This document shows positions 52,701 through 63,255 of a stretch of 64,000 nt of DNA, piece after piece. Location of the stretch: the NCBI GenBank assembly GCA_949318235.1, contig OX439131.1:8207811-8271810 (forward strand). Reading direction: 5' to 3'. The notes under the pieces were generated by a model that saw only the letters and a program-made list of their open reading frames with translations, was not told the origin of the DNA and did not search any database. Numbering within the stretch: position 1 is the first letter of the stretch; every line of letters starts with the position of its first letter. This DNA comes from Ecdyonurus torrentis (lineage: Eukaryota; Arthropoda; Insecta; Ephemeroptera; Heptageniidae). Made by a program: the position numbers and the translations under genes.

Positions 52701-55700
52701 GTAACATACGTATACATACATACATACATATTCTCTCCTTTTGTTCAGACATTATGTACATATTAGTGCAACGTTTCAGCGTATAGTTTCAGCGCCCTTG
52801 AAAGCGGCGGTGCATTGTATTTCATATGACGATTTGCTTTGTCATACTATGAAATATATGTATGTACACACAGAAATAAAGCGTATATATTATATTAGCC
52901 AACATGATATTTGCATGAGTCTGATGAGATGATTTATGCATATAATCTCAGAAAATCCCAATGTACATACATTTGACATTATATATTACATACAAACGTA
53001 GGCTTTTGCTTAACTATACAGCAAGCTTGTTGATGTTTAATTTAAGCGACATGTTCAGGGTAGCTCTTAAATTTAATTTGTGATTTGTGTCATATTTGGT
53101 GTTCTGTATATAAAGCAAGAAATATGCCAAGAGTTTTAAAATTCATTCGAAATCGTTTAACATCATTTCATATAGAAAGACCAGTGCGTATATAAATTAA
53201 TTTTCCCTTCTTAAAATACATATTGTATGTCGTATGTATGTATTTGTATAGGTTATTATTATTTTTTTTTTTAATTTCCAGGTTTCCAATACAGAAGTGT
53301 ATAATTCCCTCACTCGCGTGGTAGGCAACTTAAGATTGGAAGATACAAATCCTATTCAGCAAGCACCTGCTCATGATGCACCTCAAAATATGTTGCCATC
53401 AAATGCTCCAAGCAATCAACAGAACAATGTTCATTCTGATTGCGATGAAGAGTACAGAGGAGCAGTAAGAAGACAGCATGTGGCACCCCCTGTATCAAAC
53501 CTTCCATCTACATCTCATGATGCTAACAGCTTAGAAGAGTTGGTGTACAATTGGCAAGCAACAAAAACTACAGTGAAAGAACGATTTGCATTTATGTTCA
53601 ATAACGAAGTTTTATCTGATGTTCATTTTGTAGTCGGCCGAGAGAGCCAACAACAAAGAATTCCAGCCCACAAATTTGTGTTGTCAGTAGGTAGTGCCGT
53701 ATTTGATGCTATGTTCAATGGCACACTAGCTACACAAGCAGAGGAAGTAGAGTTACCTGATGTGGAACCAGCAGCATTCTTAGCCTTACTCAGGTTCTTG
53801 TACTCTGATGAAGTTCAGATTGGTCCTGAAACAGTTATGACTACGCTTTATACAGCAAAGAAGTATGCAGTACCTGCATTAGAGCAACATTGTGTTGATT
53901 TCTTGAAGAGTAACTTGGGAAGTGACAATGCATTCATGCTCCTCACACAAGCTCGTCTATTTGACGAGCCTCAACTTGCTGCTCTTTGCTTGGAAACTAT
54001 AGATAAAAATACATCTGAGGCACTTGCTGCTGATGGCTTTACAGACATAGACTTGGAGACGTTGACTGCTGTGCTTGAGAGAGATACTCTGAGAATCAGA
54101 GAAGCCAAGCTTTTTCAAGCTGTTGTAAGGTAGGCAAAGTTGTGATATAAAGCTGTATTTATTTTAAATACTGTAGGTTTCATTTCAGTTGTTTTATTTT
54201 AAAAGCGTAGAACACCTTGAACACAATAGTTGTGTAATATTCTAACACACCTGAAAATCAAACGTTGATTTGGCCAAAGTCATTGATTACTAATTTATTT
54301 TCCATTCACAAAATGGTGCGAGCTGTCACTGACGTCACAGCTCGCCTGTTTTACGCGCACGTGGACCAGGCGAGCTGTGACGTCAGTGACCGCTCGCACC
54401 ATTTTGTGAATGGAAAATAAATTAGAAATCAATGACTGGCCAAATCAATGTTGATTTTCAGGTTTGTTAGAATATTACACAACTTTTTTGTTCAAGGTGT
54501 TCTACGCCTTTAATCATTTTACTTTCTTTTATTATTATTATTATTTTTTACACTACTGTACATGAAATAGTGACTTTCTTCTTTTTATTATTTCTTTTAA
54601 TTGTATGCATTAAAGAGTCATGTTTCTTTTTTCCTGTCTTTGTGATTTTGATTAACATTAAGGAGTAAGCATTTGGATGCATGTAGCAATAGAAAATCAC
54701 ACTGCCAATTGAATTTTATACAATGGTATTATTATTAATCAGACAATATGCCTTTCTTATGTGCAGATGGTCAGAAGCTGAGTGTGCTCGCCAAAACCTG
54801 CCTGCGATCTCAGAGCATCAACGCTCTGTGCTGGGACGTGCTTTATTGCTTGTGCGCTTCCCACTCATGTCAGTGGAGGAGTTTGCTCAGGGCCCTGCTC
54901 AATCAGGCTTGCTCTCAGACCGAGAAGTTGTCTCGCTTTTTCTCTACTTCACGGTCAACCCAAAGCCAGCCATCAACTTCCTTGACATCCCGCGATGTTG
55001 CATGACGGGCAAGGAGCAGACCTTAAACAGGTTTCAAGTCATAGAGGCACGATGGGGATATAGCGGCACCAGTGACAGAATTAGGTAACTTAGGCCTACT
55101 ATTTGTTACTCTGAGAAACTTAAAATTTTACTTGAGGAAAATTATGATAGTTTTTTAATGTGTGTTGTTGATATAAAATAAAATTTATTTATCTGCCTCC
55201 TCTACTGCTTAGAAAATTAGTAGCCACACCTGCATACACCTTTCAGAACAATGAATAAATTATAATTAAGTCTTGAATAAGATGCTCATACTAAAATAAT
55301 AACATTAAAAAAAAGTTGCTAATAAATTACTGATTTACTTGCAGGTTTATGGTGGATCGTAAGATATTTGCAGTTGGTTTTGGCTTGTATGGTTCAATCC
55401 ATGGACCCATGGAATACCAAGTGACCATCCAAATAATCCACACTGCATCTGGTAAGGTGTGTGGTAGCAATAACACAAGCTTCAGCTCTGATGGCTCCAA
55501 CTACACTTTCCGAGTGATGTTCAAGGAGCCCATTGAGATTCTGCCTAACACGAGCTACATTGCGTCAGCCACTCTAAAGGTAAAACCAATGACAATTTAT
55601 ACTTGCTGTCTTTTCTAGTCAAACAAAACTCTCACATCTATACATGAGTATGATGTAAATGGTCGCTTGTTTTCTGATACCTTGATCTCACAAGACAAAA

Positions 55701-56608
55701 TTAAGATTTTTGATTCACATCTCTCCGATTTCCATTAATAATAATAAATGTTACAGTTGATTTACAAACTTTTCTAAATTTCTCTCATATCTCCACCTTC
55801 TTTTTTTAAATTTTTAAAATATTAAGGAGACAAGTGCGTTCCTACAAATTTAGGTTTCCTGAGTAAAGGCCTGCGCAGCCGTCTTATTTTATTTAAAAGT
55901 AAATTATTTTTAGAAAATAGGCCATTGTGATTGGCTGAGAATTGACTCTCAGCCAATCACAGCGGCTTATTTCCTTAAATTAATTTAATATTAAATAAAA
56001 GAAGACGGCTGCGCAGGCCTTAACAATGGTTCTGAAAGGGCTGCCTACCTTTGCAGGTGGCATTGCGTGATAACTACGACCAATCAAAGACAAGGAAATC
56101 AGGGGAAACAATCAGATCATGCATTATATAGTTATTATTATTGGCTCAATGAAGTAAACTATTTATCTGCAGGCCGCAGTTAACAACAGCTAGTTGTTGT
56201 TGTTTTCATTTGCCTTGGGATTTTTTTTTGTTTTCTCACAGATTGTGTGAAAAGAATCCCTATCTGACAATAACTGCAGCTTGCCAAAAACTAGAACAAT
56301 TACCATAGATGTTTTTCTCTTGAAAATTTAGCAAACAATTTTAATAGTTAAATACAGTACACGATTACAATTGTGTGTATATTTTTTATTTGTCTCTATT
56401 TTTCTTATATCACTTTAATAATGAATGAAAATTGCATTTGCCAATCCAGGGTCCAGACTCCCACTACGGCAGCAAGGGCCTGCGCAAGGTGACCCTTGAT
56501 TGTCCAGCAGGAGGCAAGGTGACGTTCAACTTCTCGTATGCTGCTGGCAACAATAACGGAACCTCGGTGGAGGATGGGCAGATCCCAGAGATCATCTTCT
56601 ATACGTAA
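52224..56608 (+). CDS. BTBD2: BTB-BACK-PHR protein, BTBD1/BTBD2 ortholog
   Basis: Five coding exons, listed separately, join in frame to 522 residues, close to vertebrate BTBD2 (about 525). After a divergent N-terminus come [20 protein letters not shown] and LSDVHFVVG (BTB, about 112-212). Then [16 protein letters not shown] and the BACK domain with [20 protein letters not shown] (about 215-330). The PHR domain (about 388-522) has [38 protein letters not shown] and [19 protein letters not shown]. Identity to BTBD1/2 is visibly higher than to BTBD3/6. Family members act as cullin-3 substrate adaptors and bind topoisomerase I in mammals. Invertebrates usually have one gene for the BTBD1/BTBD2 pair, so the symbol is a family label. 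Confidence 0.95.
52440..52530. mobile_element. Short palindromic element, copy 3
   Basis: Same GTACCGAAATGAAATG start and TTGCGGTAC end as 3,763-3,846, with an 8-bp longer middle. It lies in intron 1 of the BTBD1/2-like gene. Confidence 0.75.
52616..52694. repeat. (TA)n microsatellite
   Basis: About 38 TA dinucleotides in intron 1 of the BTBD1/2-like gene. Confidence 0.96.
53282..54129 (+). CDS. BTBD2: BTBD1/2-like exon 2 (BTB and most of BACK)
   Basis: Acceptor TTAATTTCCAG|GTTTCC, donor GTAAG|GTAGGC (phase 2). It encodes 282 residues, including [20 protein letters not shown] and [20 protein letters not shown], nearly identical to vertebrate BTBD1/2. Confidence 0.96.
54203..54509. mobile_element. 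TTAA-flanked fold-back MITE (307 bp), copy 1
   Basis: Starts AAGCGTAGAACACCTTGAAC and ends GTTCAAGGTGTTCTACGCCT, with TTAA on both sides (54,199-54,202 and 54,510-54,513). The arms pair almost completely around a CG-rich loop (CAGCTCGCCTG/CAGGCGAGCTG). It lies in intron 2 of the BTBD1/2-like gene. A broken second copy lies at about 56,711-57,535. TTAA plus AGG-type termini again suggest Kolobok/T2-like. Confidence 0.88.
54767..55084 (+). CDS. BTBD2: BTBD1/2-like exon 3
   Basis: Acceptor TATGTGCAG|ATGGTC, donor TTAG|GTAACT. It encodes [42 protein letters not shown] and [12 protein letters not shown]. Confidence 0.96.
55345..55579 (+). CDS. BTBD2: BTBD1/2-like exon 4 (PHR domain)
   Basis: Acceptor TTACTTGCAG|GTTTAT, donor AAAG|GTAAAA, phase 0 exit. 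It encodes [28 protein letters not shown] and [17 protein letters not shown]. Confidence 0.96.
55866..56022. mobile_element. Fold-back MITE (about 157 bp)
   Basis: AAGGCCTGCGCAGCCGTCTT at the left pairs with AAGACGGCTGCGCAGGCCTT at the right, and the centre GGCTGAGAATTGACTCTCAGCC is also a hairpin. It lies in intron 4 of the BTBD1/2-like gene. The target site is unclear (TTAA on one side, GTAA on the other). Confidence 0.8.
56450..56608 (+). CDS. BTBD2: BTBD1/2-like exon 5 (last)
   Basis: Acceptor TTGCCAATCCAG|GGTCCA. It encodes [35 protein letters not shown] and QIPEIIFYT, then TAA. It ends with the conserved C-terminus of the family. Confidence 0.97.
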   Translation, partial: GPDSHYGSKGLRKVTLDCPAGGKVTFNFSYAAGNNNGTSVEDGQIPEIIFYT

Positions 56609-56649
56609 AGTGCTGCAAAGTGAGTGCAAAGAGAGTCTATTATATATAG

Positions 56650-56650
<1 letters not shown>

Positions 56651-56705
<55 letters not shown>
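56651..56705. repeat. (TA)n microsatellite in the 3' untranslated region
   Basis: About 27 TA dinucleotides, starting about 43 bp after the BTBD1/2-like stop codon. Confidence 0.95.
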
Positions 56706-56708
<3 letters not shown>

Positions 56709-56710
56709 GT

Positions 56711-57535
56711 GTAGAGCACCTTGAACAAAAAAGTTGTCTAATATCCTAACAATAAAAAAGTTTAAAAAAAATATTTAATCTCTACCAACTATTTTTTTTT
56801 TAACTTAACTTAAAGAGAAAGTTCAGGGGTTGCAACATAGCTTCTTCAATGTTAGATAATGAGAAGAACTGTTCATAAACTCACATATGATGACCCAAAG
56901 CCCTTCCGTAGCCCCGCAAACTCGTGATCATCCTGCGAAGTATGCAACCCTTCCCGTATCTTTTACGTCATAGTTACGGCTTTACTATAGAAAATGTTGT
57001 AGCGGGTTGCATATATCGCAGGATGAGCGCAAGTTTGAGGGGCTACCATGGGGCTACGGAAGGGCGTTGGGGCATCATATGTGAGTCAATGAACAGTTCA
57101 TTTCATTATCTTACATTGAAAAAACCATGTTGTAACCCCTGAACTTCCTCTTTAACTTAAACTTAACTTTTTTAACTTTTTGTTTAAAAAAAATATTTAA
57201 TCTCTGCCATTTTCAATATATATTTTTTAACTTAATAATATCAACTGCGATGTTTTTTTTCTTTATATACATATAATATCCTAACATACCTGAATATCAA
57301 AGTTAATTTGGCCTGAGTTATTGATTTCTAATTTATTTTCCATTCACAAAATGTCAGATGCAGTTTTATGACGTCACAGCTTGCTTGTTTTTCCTGCGCG
57401 TGGACCAGCAAGCTGTGATGTCATGAAACCGCATACTCTATTTCGTGAATGGAAAATAAATTATAAATCAATGACTCTGACCAAATCAATGTTGATTTTC
57501 AGGAATTTTAGGAGTTTTTTTTTGTTCAACTCCGT
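56711..57535. mobile_element. Interrupted fold-back MITE, copy 2 (relative of 54,203-54,509)
   Basis: The left end (GTAGAGCACCTTGAAC) is at 56,711, and the remainder resumes at about 57,274 with CATTCACAAAATG, TGACGTCACAGC and the inverse arm to about 57,535. Between them is a 523-bp insert flanked by the 12-bp direct repeat TAATATCCTAAC (56,739-56,750 and 57,274-57,285). The insert contains another MITE (56,814-57,151). Confidence 0.75.
56814..57151. mobile_element. TTAA-flanked palindromic MITE, copy 2 (Kolobok/T2-like)
   Basis: 338 bp, starting AGAGAAAGTTCAGGGG and ending CCCTGAACTTCCTCT, with TTAA on both sides (56,810-56,813 and 57,152-57,155). It is homologous over its length to 25,642-25,982. 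Short reading frames inside both copies are similar only because the DNA is repeated. Confidence 0.87.
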
Positions 57536-57989
57536 GCAGCAAATCACTGAACAGCAAATTTCACATAAAACCAATGATCCTGCAGCACAAAGTTGCAAAG
57601 TTTCATTTTTATTTCAAATTGTTTTAGTACCATGTAAATGCACCTTAAAGTTGCCACACTATATTATTATTTGACTGATAAAAAAATTGATAGAAAAAAA
57701 TCTATACAATTTCAAAAATTGGAAAATAGGAGATTGAGCTGTAACTGTCACTGACGCCGTGCAAATGAGGGAGAAATCATATCCAAGGCATCACTATCAA
57801 TAGCAGCTCAAATTGCCATTCCCCAATTTTTTAAAATCTATGTATTAGGCTATCAAATCTTTTTATCAATAAACTATTGCCAAGTTGATTTAATGATTCT
57901 CTGTAATTATCACACAATTTTACTATTTATTTTATTGTGACAAGTTCTTAGGTATTATCATTACTTTGTGTACGTAAAAGTGTTGTTAA

Positions 57990-58025
<36 letters not shown>

Positions 58026-58078
58026 CATAAAGGGGTGTAGTCAACAATTGATTTTTTTTTTTTTTTTTTTTTACTACT

Positions 58079-58253
58079 GATCGTGCTATTAAAGCTCCCA
58101 AAAATGCGATCTCAAAATTTTAATTATTAATGCGCTAAGAGCAATACCTGTTACAACGAATCCAAACATATGTCACAGCTAAAGTTGCTCTTGGCGTGTT
58201 AATAATTAAAATTTTGAGATCTTGTTTTCAGGAGGGTTTATAACACGATGAGC
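58079..58253. mobile_element. Fold-back element (about 175 bp)
   Basis: GATCTCAAAATTTTAATTAT at the left pairs with ATAATTAAAATTTTGAGATC at the right, and the outer ends (TGATCGTGCT / AACACGATGAGCA) also pair approximately. Superfamily unknown. Confidence 0.7.
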
Positions 58254-58269
58254 ACTATTAAAACAAGCA

Positions 58270-58515
58270 ATGTTGACCAGTGAAGAGAGAACCATAGTTC
58301 AGTGTAAATCTTTTTAGCACAGAGATATAAAAACTTAACTCAGATTGGATACCTTTCGGCACTAAACTCCAAGTGAAAACAGCATATTTGTGTGCCTTTT
58401 GCAGGAGTAGAAACTTCATTTTCTATCCAATATGTGTTTGTTTTTATATTTCTGTGTAAGATTTTCACAGAACTAGTGCTAGTTTCCTCTATCCTGTTCT
58501 TTTAAATTAACAACC
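58270..58515. mobile_element. Diverged fold-back element, same family as 46,784-47,576
   Basis: The left part (AGCAATGTTGACCAGTGAAG...AACCATAGTTCAG) and the right part (GCTAGTTTCCTCTATCCTGT then AACCTAACTGGGGTGG) match the diagnostic modules of the 60.1-kb and 47-kb elements, with many differences. Confidence 0.5.
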
Positions 58516-60101
58516 TAACTGGGGTGGTTCATTATCTGTAATATTGCATATATGCAACAATAACTTAATATTGTCATCATTTTTCAGATGTTGCTTTCTT
58601 TCACCTTCAAAACTTCATGACTTCCCTTCATGATACAGATAAACTGCCAAGCAATGCATCTTAACATTGGACCTGTAAGGTCCAGAGCTTTGAAAAATTG
58701 GGGTAAATATAGGGAAAGGGTATATCTGCAGTGGGATAAAAAACAAATACAAAACAGGCTATAATATACTGATGGTGCTGAGTCATGTAAGGCTAATACA
58801 AAGTGAGATTTTTTTATTACTACTTTAATCCACTGTCTTTTTATGAAATATCAATATGTGCTTAATGTAATTGCTTAAATAATTACAAATATGCACTCAA
58901 ATGATTCTGTCATTAAAAAAATTAAAGCTTTTTTTATTTTTATTATTATTCTTTTTTGCTCTAGCATTCATTAATATTGATTAAATAAGTCTAGTTAACT
59001 TTTAAAACTAAACTAAACTAAAATAATAATAATAATAATAAAAAAATAAACATACCTATACTTCAATCTATGCTTTTTGAATTCAAAAGTTGACAAAAAT
59101 TTCTGCCATATAAAATATTACAGGTATTTTTTAACATAATTTTAGATAAGTAGAAGTAATTGTAATTCATATACATTAAAGACTTGCAAAAGTGGGCAAT
59201 ATATAAAAGAACACAAAGTTGTCTGCCAGCACTTGCTTAGTATTGCTGGGTTCTCAGTTTGTTTAATTTTGTTAATAAACTCCCTTTTGCAAAAGTCTTC
59301 TAATACTATTATTAAATGTAGTTTGTTTTCCTTTAAAAAAAAAAAAAAAAAAATGAAAAAAAAAAAAAAAAAAAAAAATGCTGTTGCACTTATCTAAATT
59401 GATTATTGTAAAATCATTAACAAAATGTATTACATCTTCCTGCCATTTTGCTGCATCATTTTTTTATAGAAGGTGGGATATTTATTAAATAAACTTGAAT
59501 TCCAATTAGCAAAGTTGTGTTAAGTAATCATGAAAATAAGTGTTTATATCAAAGTTAAATTGATGATAAAGTATCTCTTCATTTTAATTAACATATTACC
59601 TTTTTATAGAATTATTAAGAAGTAGGGAATAGTAACTTATTATATGTACCTGCATGGAGTTTCTTTTTAAAGTATAGAAACTGCTTTAATATTATAATGA
59701 AGTTGAATTGTAGTGTAATAATTAAAAAACAAAATGTAAATTACTAAATTTTAACTGACGAATGATAAATGAGTTTTAATTTCTATGTATTTTTGCTTTT
59801 AAAAAAGTTTTAAAACTTTTTCAACATATCTTTTAAATACTATATTATTTTCCTTGTTTTTAGAAAATTTAAAAAAAGTAGAAAAAACAAACCATTCCTC
59901 TACTAAATTTTTGATAAATATGTTCCTAGCTGTGTAACTTTAAAAAAAATTAAAATTGGGGGTATAATAGAAATACACACAACCCTCTTGATTTCATAAT
60001 TATCATACCTAAATACCTATTACACCTGTATTATTGTGTTAGTTTATTTTCTATTATACAAAAGTCAAAGTAATTAAAAGATTCAAATACTATAATGCAA
60101 A

Positions 60102-60196
60102 TTATAAAAGAAAAGAATAGAGGAAACCATAGTGACGAGTGTTCCATAGTTAAACGAAAATCTTGTCAGCACAGAGATAAAAAATATAACACATTG

Positions 60197-60246
<50 letters not shown>

Positions 60247-60345
60247 TTCTAGCAAGATTTTTGCCAAATCATATAGGACCTTCTTTACTATGGTAAGGCA
60301 CTTGCTAGTTTCCTGTAGCCTTTTCTTTTATATTATCAACCTAAC
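60102..60345. mobile_element. Fold-back element with central poly-A
   Basis: The left AAAAGAATAGAGGAAACCATAG and the right CTAGTTTCCTGTAGCCTTTT ends are approximate inverses, separated by a poly-A run of about 44 bp (60,200-60,243). It ends with CAACCTAACCGCAATGG, the 3' module of the 47-kb fold-back family. Confidence 0.65.
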
Positions 60346-60724
60346 CGCAATGGTCTAATACAAAGTATGATAATATTTAATGCAAATTTGGTATGAAAGT
60401 TATTTAAGTTTGGTGGGTATAAAAATATTGCTGTCTTTTAGGATACACTGCATATTATGTAGGTTTATAACTCACAAAAAAAAAAAAAAATAATAATAAT
60501 AATATAAATTGTAATGTTGATGCAATTCAAGTACACTCATCAGTACTTAAAAATATTCATAATTATCCTATACTTTATCATATTACAGTTGTTATGGGAT
60601 AAAATTATGTATGAAAGTAAATTTAAATAATAAAATATTTTATTGATCCAAACTGACATTTTTCTTAAATCATATACCCAATTAAATAGAAAAAATATTG
60701 AATTATGAAGTTTCAATAATAATA

Positions 60725-61090
60725 AAGAAAATGATAGAATTACAAGCAAGGGCTTTACCCAGGCTTGGACTGGCCATAAGAGCAAGTCTGCAATTGCGGA
60801 CGTGGCCCCCCCTGTTTGGAGGCCCCTAAGGCCCAAAAAGGGGCGTAACTAGGGTGTTACGCCCCCTTTGTGGCCCCTAAAGAGGGTGTTACACCCCTTT
60901 TGCGGACGAGGCCCCTTGATTGCCAGTCCAACCCTGGCTTTACCACAGTAGAAGTTCTATGGAGAGGTCGAAGTCTTACGAAGTCAAAAAACTGTGCCAT
61001 GTGAGACTTCAACCTCTCCATAGAACTTCTACTGTGGTAAGGCCCTTGCTGGTAATTTTATCCTTCCCTTATTATTATTGATCCTAACCG
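60725..61090. mobile_element. Fold-back element (same family as 47 kb) with nested hAT-like MITE
   Basis: The arms ACCACAGTAGAAGTTCTATG and CATAGAACTTCTACTGTGGT match the 46,784-47,576 element almost exactly, but the loop is very short (near 60,980). A 177-bp MITE (60,760-60,936) interrupts the left arm. It ends with GATCCTAACCGCGATG. Confidence 0.85.
60760..60936. mobile_element. hAT-like MITE with 8-bp target duplication, copy 2
   Basis: 177 bp with CAGGCTTGGACTGGC and GCCAGTCCAACCCTG termini and the exact 8-bp duplication GCTTTACC (60,752-60,759 and 60,937-60,944). It is close in sequence to 51,303-51,482. Confidence 0.92.
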
Positions 61091-61294
61091 CGATGTTTTT
61101 TTCCTTAAATTAGAATTATGTTGTTTCCCATTTTATTAATTTTCAATTCAACCTACCTAATCTCTACCTACTATTTTCTTTTATATGAATACAAAAAAAT
61201 GTATTATATACTGTACATCAGCCATAATAGGTGTCCTCCCCTCCCCCCTAATTTCTATATGAATTTAAATTTCATTGTATAAATAACCTGTTGT

Positions 61295-61372
61295 CCCTGT
61301 GGCAGAGAGGTTAGCATGCTTCTCTGGCATGAGGAGGATCAGTGTTTGATATCACACTGGCTGGTCTTGATG
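61295..61372 (+). mobile_element. Possible tRNA-derived SINE head
   Basis: TGGCAGAGAGG fits the polymerase III A box, and about 45 bp later GTTTGATATCAC loosely fits a B box, as in tRNA-derived SINEs. The following 200 bp (to about 61,570) is less AT-rich and may be the SINE body. No second copy was found in the window. Confidence 0.4.
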
Positions 61373-61572
61373 GCTGGCTTGTAGGTATGTGTTGTTGATT
61401 GATGATGTCTCGGTGTACATTACCAGGGTGGTGCAGAGGCAGGGCAGGCAGTTAGACCACCGCTTGTTCATAGCAATTAGTACTACTGTCGTAAGGTAAA
61501 AGGTGATCTGTACAGTTCTGGAAGGCGGAACACAGAGGAGTACATATGATCGTGATAGTATATCTACCAATT

Positions 61573-63207
61573 AAATTCAGTGCATATTTTTCTCATAAGA
61601 ATAACATTGTAAACTTAGCAAGAGTATTTATGTTGAATGGTAAAATATATTATACCAATCTTGTACAGTGTTTTGGGCCTATGATATGAAAACCTAGAGT
61701 TTATAACTAAATTACCATTAAGGATTCATCTTGGTCCACCTCCTCAAGGGGATTATAGCATCAAAGATGTATTGTATTAAATAACAGAGAAGATTGGATA
61801 GAAAAAACACAGATCAATTAGAAAAATTGGGGAAAGGGTGTGAGCTTTATAGCTACAGGGACACTTTGTAGGAGATACATTAATTTTTAAACCAGGCCAA
61901 AATTAAATGCTCATAACAAGAGTACACTAGCTGCTTATATTTCACATTATACTATGTACAATACTTGTATTAATTAGTATTGATAAGAGGACAAGCAAGT
62001 TAGGTGTTTAGCTTTCATTTCCTTGAGAAGGTGTGAATACAGCGCAGTGAAAAATTAGCGATACCCATGGCTTGAGATGAGGTCCTTCAAATGACTGGTC
62101 AAATGCTGTATTTACGCGATATGTACTACAATGTTTAATTGTGACCAATTGGGTTAGAAATAATTTTTGCTCACTCATCACAAGGTGTCCTTGTCAGCTA
62201 ATGCTAACCTCACATACTTCAATTGGGCAGTCTAGACTGCACAAAAGTGATTTGTTCGAGTACTTTACTCTAGGATTTGTTTGATAAAAAAAATTCAACT
62301 AAATAATTGTTTAATGAAAAGTGTTGGTTATAATAAATTTGAATATTCTTAGTCCACTTAAGTTCAAATGATGTATTTTTATATGAATTAAAACACAAAA
62401 TTTGCTATAAAATAATATTTATTTTTTATTTCAATACATACAATATCATATGATTAGATTAAACATATTAGCATATAGCTGAGACATAATGAAAAAAACA
62501 CTGCAAGAATCGTTTCTATAAAAATGGAGATCATTTTTCAACTTTTTTTTTTAATGCCAAAAACTTCACACTTAAAGATATGAAGTTTTTTTTTTTTTTT
62601 CAACATTATTGAAAATACAGTTAAGATATGGATAGTACAATCTGTTTTACAGAATTTGCTTTATAATTTAAAACCTGCAGTTTTCTAAATATTGATTTTA
62701 TTCAAGTTTCAGTGGATAGAAACATTTTAACAAATTATTAACTGGCTGTTCACTTATGAGAAGTCAAACTATGATTTTATCATTCACATGACGTGTAAAT
62801 TTGACGCGCGTCAAATTTACGTCAAATCAAATTAACAATACCAATAATTTTGAAGTAACATTTATAATGTTGTTGTAGGACACTGTGTTCATTATTATTT
62901 ATTATTATTTTTGTTAATGAAATTTTGAGCCTGAAGTGTAAATTTTAAAAATGAATTTTTGATTAAATCAATAATTTAACAATTAAATGTATTGCTTACA
63001 ATTGTTTCTATTTTTGCAAACCTGTTCTATAGAGTACATTATTATGTTTTTCTTAAAAAAAAAAAAAATGAACTGTAGAAACAAGTTAAAACGTTGAAGA
63101 AGAAGAAAAAAGTACAGTTTGATTTAATCAAGAGATTTTTTAAGTAGAGAAAAATACAAAAAAGTTACAATATACAAAAATTTTAATACATATAAATTAT
63201 AGACTAT

Positions 63208-63255
<48 letters not shown>

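Larger units (their letters stand above)
57536..60100. other. Repeat-rich AT-rich stretch, no gene seen
   Basis: Contains poly-A (57,995-58,021), poly-T (58,051-58,072), poly-A near 59,337-59,378 and fold-back sequences listed separately. No reading frame has recognisable similarity. The 3' untranslated region of the BTBD1/2-like gene may extend into it. Confidence 0.5.

Noticed and set aside
54748..55005. Overlapping plus-strand frames beside BTBD1/2-like exon 3
   Set aside because: Out-of-frame shadows of a strongly conserved exon.
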